7,688 nucleotides of DNA from CAZBGL01 sp964491375 (GTDB lineage: Bacteria; Desulfobacterota; Deferrisomatia; Deferrisomatales; Deferrisomataceae): positions 1 to 7,688 of the forward strand of contig CAZBGL010000344.1 of the NCBI GenBank assembly GCA_964491375.1, read 5' to 3'. Under the pieces are notes generated by a model. The model was not told the DNA's origin. It saw only the letters and a program-made list of their open reading frames with translations, and made no database searches. Below are positions 1 to 6,181 of the stretch, one piece after another; the stretch's first letter is position 1, and every line of letters begins with the position of its first letter. A program made the translations under genes and the position numbers.

Positions 1-3000
1 CACCGACTACGCGGGTGCCGGGCTCTGGGACATCGACCGCAACGGCGCCCCGGACCTGGTCGTGGCCTGGGTGGACGACCCGCCCGGCGGCAACTCGTTT
101 TACTACTACATCCTGTGGAACCTCGACGAGAACGGCGACTACGAGAGCGTCAGCGACAAGTACGAGATCCAGACCGACTGGCATCCCGGCCGAGTCCAGG
201 GGTGCGGCGTGGAGCTGGCCAACCTGGACGACGACCCCGCCCCGGAGTTCGTGATCTCGATCGTTGACGACCCAAGCGGGGACAACCGGAACTACTACAA
301 GATCGGCTGGAACCTCCGCGAGGACGGCCGGGTGGACTCGTGGGACGGCTGGACCGGGTGGGAGTACTACGGAGGCACCAACCAGGGCATGGGGTTCGCC
401 GTGGCCCGGATGGACTCCCATATCGCCCCCGACTTCCTCCAGGCCGTGGTGGACAACCCCACCGGTGAGAACACCGCATACTTCTGGGCCCGGTTCAACC
501 CCTACGACGACCGGGCCCGGGGCACGTTCCAGGACTGGCGAACCGACCTGCCCGTCGCCCTGGTCCGCCACCAGGGGGTGGTGATCGCCTTCGGCCTGGA
601 CGAGGACGGCAAGACGTTCCGTTACAACGTGATGAGGGACGACGGGGCGTGGGCCGGATCCCGGGACCTGGTGCTCCCCTCGTTGTCGGAGGACACCTCG
701 GTGACCTCCCGCCACGGCTCGGACCGGCCGTTCTACTACCTCTACGACTCGGCCGGCCGCACCACCCGGGCCTTCCGGGTGCTGTCGGACGGACTGCACG
801 TCTACCTGTTCCGTCTGGACGCCAGCGGACAAATCCTCGTGGACCGGTTCGTCCACGACCGGGCCACCCACGAGCTGAAACCGGCCTTGGACGTGCGCTA
901 CCGAAACTCCCGGAAGCGGTGCGAGTACGCAACCGACCCCGACGGCGAGCAGGCCGACACCCTCGGGTACTGGGACAAGAACAAGAACCTGTTCTACCAG
1001 CCGACGACCGTTCTGGACCTGTTCGACGACACCCAGGACTTCGCCGTGGTCCTCCTGGAGACCAGCGTGCCGGACGAGCAGCGGTGGGTGTTCTTCTCCC
1101 TGAACCGGTCCACCGGCCGGATCGACGTGGCCTCGCTGCGGCGCGCCCAGGAGGACACCTTTGCCGCCGCCGACCCGGATGCCGGGGTCACCTTCAAGGG
1201 GCTGTTCACCGACCAGGACCGGGTGGTGCGCTCCTTCGACGACGCCGGCAACGAGCAGAGCGTGACCTTGCCGGGGCTCTCCACGATGAGCTTCTCGCTC
1301 CAGGACCTGGGCCTGGAAGGCTTCGAAGAGGCTTCGTTCGCCCGGGGGCCTGCGGCGCTGGCGTACAGCAACCAGGAGACGATCGACGGCCAAGTGGTCA
1401 AGACCGCCGTGCGCGTGCTCCTCGTGGTCCCAACCGATCGGGACGACCGTGCCGTGGCCGTGGACTTCGGCGTGGCCAACGGGGGCGGGCTGTCGGACAT
1501 GACCGACGTCCGGGCCGCGTACGCCGATCCCGGGGCCGACGGGGGGCGTCCCCTGTACACCGTGGCCCGGGAGCTGCCCCTGCCCGTGCGGGACGTCCCG
1601 TGGCTCCTGGAGAGCGCGGACGGCTTCGTGCACCTTCTGTACCGCTACACCAACTTCTGGTCCATGATCTACGACCCCCTCCACGACCGGTGGGTGGCAG
1701 CGGGCACCGCTGCCGCCGACCAGGTCAAGGGCGGCCCCGGGGTGTGGGAGAACGAGTACGGCCGCAAGCCCCTTCGGTACTACCCCCAGGCTGTGGACTC
1801 GAGCCCGGCCGGGATTGAGTACGGGGCCATGGGGTACGACGAGAACGACAACTTCGTGGGGTTCATGAAACGGACCTACCTGCTGGTCAAGGACGGAAAG
1901 GTGTACCCGTGCCCATCGGAGACCGTGGGCGACGTGGAGGCGACCTACGTGGGCGACACCCTGATCGACTCCACCCTGGTGGGGTACATCGAAGGGCCCC
2001 CGCCCGTTCCCCGGGAGAACCTGACCGAGTCCGACGACTACTCGGGCGCCACCTCGGTCGAGATGGTCACCGCGTCCCGGGTATCCCAGTCGTACCACCA
2101 GGCCCAGGACTGGGGGCTGGACTTCTCGTCCGAGGGCAAGGTGGGGTGGGCGTTCTGGAAGGTGGCCTGGAGCATGGAGACCAGCTACTCGTTCCTCTCC
2201 GAGAAGTCCTCGGCGTCCGAGAGCACCAGCACGATCACGAACTCCCAGGAGCTGTCCGGCTCGTGGAACGCCGAGGACGGCACCTGGCACCCGGACAACT
2301 TCGGGCTCGCCGTGGTCCAGGGCCGTAGGGCCGACGTGTACGTGCTGAAGATCAAAGGTAGCGACCGCAGCCTGGGCAAGCGGCTGGTCCCGGTGGCCGA
2401 CTCCGTGGAGACCCGGATCATCCCGTTCCTCATCAACAAGGACTACGTCAAAAACGGGACCCTGGACGGCCGTTTCCGCTACGAGAACGACCCCGACTAT
2501 CCCGACCTCGGCCCGGGCGATAGGGCCAGCTACTACAAGAAGGACGAGTACGACTCCCTCAAGGAGCGGATCCAGGCCCGGAAGTCCGCCCTGGAAGCCT
2601 ACTACAAGAACTACGACTCCGACGCCTTTGCCGAAGTGCCTGACCAGGAGGACATCGCCCGTCGGAACATCCTGAACGAGTACCAGTGGGTGGCCGCGGG
2701 CACCGGTTTTCGGACGGAAACCGAAACCTTCGCCACGCTAGAAGGGGAATTCGTGGGGGGATCCTTCAGCTTTCTCGGAATGGCCGGGGTGGCCGGCGGC
2801 AACGACGACTGGCTGGGAGGCAGCGAGTTCACGGTGATGGCCGGGGCCCACGTGGAACGGAGCTTCGAAAAGGAGAAGGAGTCCGAGAGCTCGTTCGAGC
2901 TCGACGTGAGCGCAGACCCCGAGGGTGACAACGTCTACGACGCCAATATGTGCCCGCCGCCCGGCCAGGAGGGCAAGGTGGACGAGTACGCGTGGGCGAC

Positions 3001-3694
3001 CGCGTACCTGGAGCCGGAGACCGCGAACTTCGACGACTTCTACGACCGGGTGGTGGACCCGGCGTGGCTCCGGCGCGACCTGGACGCGGCGAACACCCTC
3101 CGGGAGGCCCGCAACCGGATCAACAAGGCCTGGCGGGTACGCCACATCGTCACCCACGTCAGCCGCACCTATCCGGACAGCGCCTGCTCAGCCGCGGCAC
3201 GACTCGTTGCCCGCGCCGACGGGGCCCCTGCACCCGATCTGGGCACCACGCCCGAACCGGAGGACGTGGACACCGTGTCCGATCCGACTTCGGGGTTTTC
3301 CACAGCCGCGGTCATGCTGCAGGTAGCTCTCGGCATCCGCAGTTCCTGGCAGCTCGTCGAATGGGCCGGGAAGATCTTGACGTCCCTGGGCATCGACATC
3401 CGCAACGCTACGGGACGGGAGGTGGTGGACGGGATCGATCAGGCGCTCGAGAGGTTTTCGGACGAGGCCGAACAGATTGCGGGTGCCTCCCTGGCTCCCT
3501 CGGTGCTGGACGCCGTGCTCCAGGAGATCCGTGGATACCTGTTGGACTACTACGGCGTGGCGAAAGTGGCCGCCCGGATCGCCGCGGGAGAGGGATCCCC
3601 CGAAGGCGGCTCATCCGAGGAGGCCTCCTCAGGGGGAGAGGGCGGCTCCGGCGGAGGGGCCTGCTTTCTGAAGCTCCTGGACAGGGGTCTGTGA
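1..3694 (+). CDS. Large FG-GAP/VCBS-like repeat protein of unknown function, 5' end missing
   Basis: The reading frame is open from the first complete codon (base 2) to TGA at 3692-3694, so the true start and any signal peptide lie left of the window; the GTG at 62 sits inside a repeat and is not a credible start. Numbering residues from that GTG: three FG-GAP-like repeats run to about residue 150, the first with a Ca-binding type motif (DIDRNGAPD). A beta-rich region follows to about 640. Two segments rich in Ser/Thr/Gly with alternating polarity lie at 677-735 and 883-955, separated by a charged, Tyr/Lys-rich stretch. Conserved-looking pieces FDDFYDRVVDPAWL (from 990) and WRVRHIVTHVSRTYP (from 1024) come next, then a helical region (1085-1180) and a Gly/Ser/Glu-rich tail. 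I cannot name the family. FG-GAP repeats usually occur in extracellular or surface proteins, so export is likely but not shown. The two amphipathic segments could be membrane-inserting beta-hairpins, which is speculation. The gene is convergent with the cytochrome gene and ends in a strong terminator. Confidence 0.9.
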   Translation, partial: TDYAGAGLWDIDRNGAPDLVVAWVDDPPGGNSFYYYILWNLDENGDYESVSDKYEIQTDWHPGRVQGCGVELANLDDDPAPEFVISIVDDPSGDNRNYYKIGWNLREDGRVDSWDGWTGWEYYGGTNQGMGFAVARMDSHIAPDFLQAVVDNPTGENTAYFWARFNPYDDRARGTFQDWRTDLPVALVRHQGVVIAFGLDEDGKTFRYNVMRDDGAWAGSRDLVLPSLSEDTSVTSRHGSDRPFYYLYDSAGRTTRAFRVLSDGLHVYLFRLDASGQILVDRFVHDRATHELKPALDVRYRNSRKRCEYATDPDGEQADTLGYWDKNKNLFYQPTTVLDLFDDTQDFAVVLLETSVPDEQRWVFFSLNRSTGRIDVASLRRAQEDTFAAADPDAGVTFKGLFTDQDRVVRSFDDAGNEQSVTLPGLSTMSFSLQDLGLEGFEEASFARGPAALAYSNQETIDGQVVKTAVRVLLVVPTDRDDRAVAVDFGVANGGGLSDMTDVRAAYADPGADGGRPLYTVARELPLPVRDVPWLLESADGFVHLLYRYTNFWSMIYDPLHDRWVAAGTAAADQVKGGPGVWENEYGRKPLRYYPQAVDSSPAGIEYGAMGYDENDNFVGFMKRTYLLVKDGKVYPCPSETVGDVEATYVGDTLIDSTLVGYIEGPPPVPRENLTESDDYSGATSVEMVTASRVSQSYHQAQDWGLDFSSEGKVGWAFWKVAWSMETSYSFLSEKSSASESTSTITNSQELSGSWNAEDGTWHPDNFGLAVVQGRRADVYVLKIKGSDRSLGKRLVPVADSVETRIIPFLINKDYVKNGTLDGRFRYENDPDYPDLGPGDRASYYKKDEYDSLKERIQARKSALEAYYKNYDSDAFAEVPDQEDIARRNILNEYQWVAAGTGFRTETETFATLEGEFVGGSFSFLGMAGVAGGNDDWLGGSEFTVMAGAHVERSFEKEKESESSFELDVSADPEGDNVYDANMCPPPGQEGKVDEYAWATAYLEPETANFDDFYDRVVDPAWLRRDLDAANTLREARNRINKAWRVRHIVTHVSRTYPDSACSAAARLVARADGAPAPDLGTTPEPEDVDTVSDPTSGFSTAAVMLQVALGIRSSWQLVEWAGKILTSLGIDIRNATGREVVDGIDQALERFSDEAEQIAGASLAPSVLDAVLQEIRGYLLDYYGVAKVAARIAAGEGSPEGGSSEEASSGGEGGSGGGACFLKLLDRGL
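29..511 (+). repeat. Three FG-GAP/VCBS-like protein repeats, period about 62-64 codons
   Basis: Three related units lie at 29-139, 218-328 and 404-511. Each has an acidic loop (DIDRNGAPD, NLDDDPAPE, RMDSHIAPD), a hydrophobic strand, a VDDP or VDNP turn followed by Gly/Asn, an aromatic YY/YF strand, and then a W-N-L or R-F-N end. The aligned Asp codons at 35, 227 and 413 are 64 and 62 codons apart. Only the first loop keeps the D-x-D-x-N-G-x-x-D calcium-binding pattern; the second and third are degenerate. More units probably lie upstream of the window. Such repeats form blades of beta-propellers, often in surface or secreted proteins. Confidence 0.8.
3596..3691 (+). other. Gly/Ser/Glu-rich C-terminal tail ending in GGGACF motif
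   Basis: The last 32 codons of the large protein encode a low-complexity Gly/Ser/Glu linker followed by GGGACFLKLLDRGL and the stop. The single Cys lies 10 residues from the C-terminus, directly after a Gly run and before Phe. Gly-rich plus Cys-Phe ends recall C-terminal tags of some deltaproteobacterial surface proteins, but the usual hydrophobic helix and basic end are missing here. A processing or attachment role is inference. Confidence 0.45.
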
Positions 3695-3723
3695 CACCGG
3701 AAAAGTGCCGGCCCCGGACAGAC

Positions 3724-3762
3724 AAGGGGCTGGGAGGCCCATTCCTCCCAGCCCCTTCTTTT
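3724..3762 (+). terminator. Rho-independent terminator of the large + strand gene
   Basis: A perfect 14-bp inverted repeat (3724-3737 pairing with 3744-3757) encloses a 6-nt loop and is followed by CTTTT, starting 29 nt after the TGA. The polarity of the T run fits the + strand gene. On the - strand the stem lies about 25 nt past the cytochrome stop and could also slow transcription, but no T tract follows it in that direction. Confidence 0.9.
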
Positions 3763-3781
3763 CTCCTCCGAACCCAGGGCT

Positions 3782-5173
3782 TCAGTCATCCACAGGGATC
3801 GTCCCCCGGGCCGTGGCCATGTCCACGATGGGCAGGATGGGGGCGTTCTTGCCCAGCAGCATGTTCGCCACCTTCTGGGGATAGGAACGGTAGCGGAGTT
3901 TCACGTCAACCGTGAGGGGGCCGGGCGCATCGTCCGGCACCAGGAACGCGAACTCGCGGTCCGCGTAGCCCTTGGGCGGGATCGTGGTGTTGTAGTTGAA
4001 CCGCACGATCTCCCACGGCTTCACGGTGTGGCGGCCCTGGGCGTCCACCGCTTCCGCCCGGAACAGCACGGTGCCCGGCTGGAGGTTGTACTCCTCGTCC
4101 AGGGCTCCCGACCGGAACAACACCCGGCCCCACCCGTCGCGCACGGTCACGTCGAGCCACATCTGGCGCACCTCGGTGAGACTGGTGGGCAGGTTGTGCC
4201 CCGCACCCACGTTGTGCACCCGCACGACAAAGCGCGCGACATCCCCGTCGTCCGCTTCTCTCGGCAGGAACAGTTCCAGCTCGGCGGCGCTCTGGAGGCG
4301 CTTTTTTGCGATCTCGGCGTGTTTCCCGGAACCCAGCAGGGCGGTCACCGTGAAGTTGGCTCCCACGAACTCGTGGGTGTACACGGTATCCCGCCGGGGG
4401 CCCAGGGGCGAGGCCTTGCCCGGGTTCTTGGGCTTCTTCAGGGTCCGAGCCACCTCCACGGCCGTCTCCACAGGCATCATGTGGCAGTCCTGGCACACGA
4501 TGCCGTTCTGGGCGTACACCGAGAACTTCCACTCGTTGTACGTGTTCTCGATGTGGAAGTTGTTGAGCGGGTGGAAGACGTTGTGGCAGCTCCCGCAGAA
4601 CTCCGCCCGGGTATGCAAGGCCGAATACTCGGCTTCGTGCCACTGGGGCCGGGCATCGGGGTACGGGCCCCGCATCACAAGCCCCGGGTCCACGATCAAG
4701 CTCGCGTTCTGGGGCATGGCCGTGGGGGTTTCGTACATGCTCGTGCCCACCACGCTGTGGCACAGGTGGCACTGGACCCCCTCCTCCGCGATCTCGCTCA
4801 CCTGGAACTTGCCGTCCGGGCCCCTGCGCACCTCCTCGGCCACGGTGCCCACGGCCGTGTGGCATCCGGCGCACAGCTTGTCGGTGAGGCCGTCCGTCTC
4901 GTCGCTTGCCAGTTCCCAAAGGGCCTGGAACACGGGGTCCCGGAACGCATTGGCGTGCATGGACCCCTTCCACTGTTCGTAGATCTCGGCGTGGCACCCT
5001 TTGCACTTGGTGGGCGGATAGAACTCGGTGGACTTAACGGGTTTTCCGCTTCCGGTGCGCAACAGGCTGGGGAAGAACGGATACTTTCCGGTCAGCTCCT
5101 CCGAGGCAGGAGCCGGCGCGGCGAGCAGCGCCGCAGCCGCCAACCCCGCTGCGATGCGAACGATGCCGTTCAT
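3782..5173 (-). CDS. Pentaheme c-type cytochrome, cytochrome c554-like, with C-terminal beta domain
   Basis: This 463-residue protein is predicted to carry electrons in the periplasm or at the cell surface. The N-terminus (MNGIVRIAAGLAAAALLAAP) is a signal peptide with likely cleavage near Ala23/Ser24. Five CxxCH heme c sites are visible at Cys57, 101, 135, 193 and 227. Spacing and surrounding residues (IYEQWKGSMHANAF after heme 1, TYNEWKFSVYAQNGIVCQDCHM at heme 5) resemble the cytochrome c554/c' multiheme group. Spare His residues at 73, 136, 179, 187, 201 and 207 could be distal ligands. Residues from about 265 to 463 carry no heme and form a predicted beta domain with the motif NVGAGHNLPTS, seen in other multiheme cytochromes. 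There is no C-terminal membrane helix. The start is fixed by signal peptide and ribosome binding site. The gene lies 76 nt downstream of the Rrf2 gene on the same strand with no clear promoter between. The electron partner or substrate cannot be read from the sequence. Confidence 0.93.
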   Translation of the reverse strand: MNGIVRIAAGLAAAALLAAPAPASEELTGKYPFFPSLLRTGSGKPVKSTEFYPPTKCKGCHAEIYEQWKGSMHANAFRDPVFQALWELASDETDGLTDKLCAGCHTAVGTVAEEVRRGPDGKFQVSEIAEEGVQCHLCHSVVGTSMYETPTAMPQNASLIVDPGLVMRGPYPDARPQWHEAEYSALHTRAEFCGSCHNVFHPLNNFHIENTYNEWKFSVYAQNGIVCQDCHMMPVETAVEVARTLKKPKNPGKASPLGPRRDTVYTHEFVGANFTVTALLGSGKHAEIAKKRLQSAAELELFLPREADDGDVARFVVRVHNVGAGHNLPTSLTEVRQMWLDVTVRDGWGRVLFRSGALDEEYNLQPGTVLFRAEAVDAQGRHTVKPWEIVRFNYNTTIPPKGYADREFAFLVPDDAPGPLTVDVKLRYRSYPQKVANMLLGKNAPILPIVDMATARGTIPVDD

Positions 5174-5177
5174 GCTT

Positions 5178-5185
5178 CCCTCCTT
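5178..5185 (-). promoter_or_regulatory. Strong ribosome binding site of the cytochrome gene
   Basis: On the - strand, AAGGAGGG stands immediately upstream of the ATG at 5173, with the GGAGG core 5 nt away. It confirms the start that gives an intact signal peptide. It contrasts with the neighbouring Rrf2 gene, which has no clear Shine-Dalgarno sequence. Confidence 0.85.
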
Positions 5186-5249
5186 CTTTGGGATAGCCGG
5201 CAGGAATACGGCACGGTCCGCAGGCCGCGGGGCAGGGTCCGGGCCCGGC

Positions 5250-5687
5250 TCAACCCTGTCCTTTGGCCTGCTCCTGCCGGCGCTTGCGCTCCCTCACCAG
5301 ATCCGCCACCGTACGGCGGGAAAACACCTCGGCCAGCTTTTCACGCGCCTCCACCCAGAGGTCGTGCACCGGACAGGTGCATTCCCGTTCGCACGGTTTG
5401 CCTTCCAGGAGGCAAATATTGAGGAGGATCGGCTCCTCCACCGCGTCCATCACGTCGAGGAGCGTGATCCGTTCCGGGTCCTGGGCCAGGGCAAACCCCC
5501 CGGACACACCCCGCTTGGACCGCACCAACCCCCGGTGGATGAGGGGTTGGAGGATCTTGGTCAGGAACGCCGGGGTGATTCCCTCGGCCTGGCAGATCTC
5601 TTCCTTGGGCACGACGGCCGCCGGATATTTCTCCGCCAGGTACAGAACGGCCCGGATGGAGTACTCGGTTGCGCGTGTGATGATCAT
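5250..5687 (-). CDS. Rrf2-family transcriptional regulator with IscR-like Fe-S ligand pattern
   Basis: The product is a 145-residue DNA-binding regulator. The start MIITRATEYSIRAVLYLAE is the standard Rrf2 N-terminus, so ATG 5687 is chosen; the frame stays open 28 codons further upstream, but that extension would cover the promoter. A winged helix-turn-helix fills residues 1-80, with the recognition region ITPAFLTKILQPL and the wing KRGVSGGFAL. Cys92, Cys99, Cys105 and His108 follow in a spacing close to the [2Fe-2S] ligands of IscR (Cys92, Cys98, Cys104, His107); a further Cys lies at 103. It therefore probably senses Fe-S status, oxygen or NO. The family includes the founding Rrf2 of Desulfovibrio, which controls a multiheme cytochrome operon, and here too a multiheme cytochrome lies next door. 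The gene has its own promoter and a likely autoregulatory operator. The very C-terminus is basic and Gln-rich. Confidence 0.93.
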   Translation of the reverse strand: MIITRATEYSIRAVLYLAEKYPAAVVPKEEICQAEGITPAFLTKILQPLIHRGLVRSKRGVSGGFALAQDPERITLLDVMDAVEEPILLNICLLEGKPCERECTCPVHDLWVEAREKLAEVFSRRTVADLVRERKRRQEQAKGQG

Positions 5688-5710
5688 AGCTGACTTATCC
5701 GATCTTTTAT
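5686..5710. promoter_or_regulatory. Candidate IscR/Rrf2-type operator over the -10 box and start codon
   Basis: The 25-bp stretch beginning ATAGCTGACT and ending TTTTAT aligns with the E. coli IscR type 1 consensus as I recall it. All ten positions of the left half fit (ATA, G/C, two pyrimidines, GACT); the right half keeps only TC and the terminal TAT. Overall about 18 of 25 positions agree. It covers the -10 box, the transcription start and the first bases of the start codon, where binding would block transcription. The position supports autoregulation; the exact bound protein is inferred from adjacency. Confidence 0.5.
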
Positions 5711-5732
5711 TGAAGTTTAAGGGGTGTGTCAA
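5704..5732 (-). promoter_or_regulatory. Sigma70-type promoter of the Rrf2 gene
   Basis: On the - strand, a perfect -35 TTGACA (5727-5732) is followed by a 17-nt spacer and a -10 like TAAAAG (5704-5709, four of six consensus positions). Transcription would start near 5697, leaving a leader of only about 10 nt before the ATG and no recognisable Shine-Dalgarno. The -35 box contains the TGA stop of the upstream stress-protein gene. The surrounding 40 nt are AT-rich against a GC-rich background, which supports a real promoter. Confidence 0.75.
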
Positions 5733-6181
5733 GGGCTTTTTGCGGCAGGACGTATCACCAGCACGGGGCACGGCGCGGTCCGGATCACCTTCTCGGTCAC
5801 GCTTCCGAGCAGCAGATGGCTCAGGCCCCGGCGCCCGTGGGTCGTCATCACCACCAGGTCTACGCCTTCTTCGGCCGCCAGCGCCGCGATCTCCTCGTGG
5901 GGCACCCCTACCCGGAGGATGCGATGGACGCGGAACCCCCGGGCGCCGAGGTCCGCCTCGGCCCGCTCCAAGGCCCCTTGGAGGAATCGCTCCAGATGGT
6001 GTCTCAGGTCCACCGGGTCGAACGCCTCGGCGTACACGTCGTACATCCCGGCGGCCAGGTCCAACACGCCCACCAGAAAGATCTCCCCCCCGAACGCCTT
6101 TGCCAGGGTGGACGCCTCGTCCAGGGCCGCTTCGGCCAGCTCGCTTCCGTCGAGGGGGACCAGGATCTTCTTGTAGCTCAT
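5729..6181 (-). CDS. Universal stress protein (UspA-like), nucleotide-binding type
   Basis: This 150-residue cytoplasmic protein begins MSYKKILVPLDGSELAEAAL, the standard first strand and D11-G12-S13 loop of Usp domains. The C-terminal part has VMTTHGRRGLSHLLLGSVTE: Gly116, nine residues, then Gly126-Ser127 fit the ATP-binding motif G-2x-G-9x-G-S/T, except that the first Gly is replaced by Thr113, a common variant. It ends with CPVLVIRP, the final strand. A single full Usp domain is present, so the gene is complete. The ATG overlaps the stop codon of the radical SAM gene in the arrangement ATGA, and GGGAG lies 7 nt upstream, so translation is probably coupled. The frame stays open far upstream, but only within the radical SAM gene, and that extension has no family resemblance. 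Usp proteins bind nucleotides and help survival under stress; the specific role here is unknown. Confidence 0.95.
   Translation of the reverse strand: MSYKKILVPLDGSELAEAALDEASTLAKAFGGEIFLVGVLDLAAGMYDVYAEAFDPVDLRHHLERFLQGALERAEADLGARGFRVHRILRVGVPHEEIAALAAEEGVDLVVMTTHGRRGLSHLLLGSVTEKVIRTAPCPVLVIRPAAKSP

Noticed and set aside
62..64. GTG at 62 as the start of the large + strand gene
   Set aside because: It lies within the first FG-GAP-like repeat, and the same frame is open with matching repeat sequence back to base 2.
5218..5248. GC-rich palindromes (CCGGGCCCGG at 5239-5248 and CCGC/GCGG at 5218-5230) between the Rrf2 and cytochrome genes as a terminator or operator
   Set aside because: No T tract follows, the stems are short, and such palindromes are frequent by chance in GC-rich DNA.
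5174..5249. A separate promoter for the cytochrome gene
   Set aside because: TATTCC and TATCCC could pass as weak -10 boxes, but no -35 at proper distance is present, nor a copy of the Rrf2-like operator.
4028..5422. A 464-codon + strand open frame opposite the cytochrome gene
   Set aside because: The opposite strand encodes five CxxCH sites and a signal peptide. The + strand product is low complexity and crosses the cytochrome promoter-proximal region without its own start signals.
5688..5771. Upstream extension of the Rrf2 gene to an ATG at 5771 (28 more residues)
   Set aside because: The family starts at MIITRATEYS, and the extension would run over the promoter and the end of the stress-protein gene.
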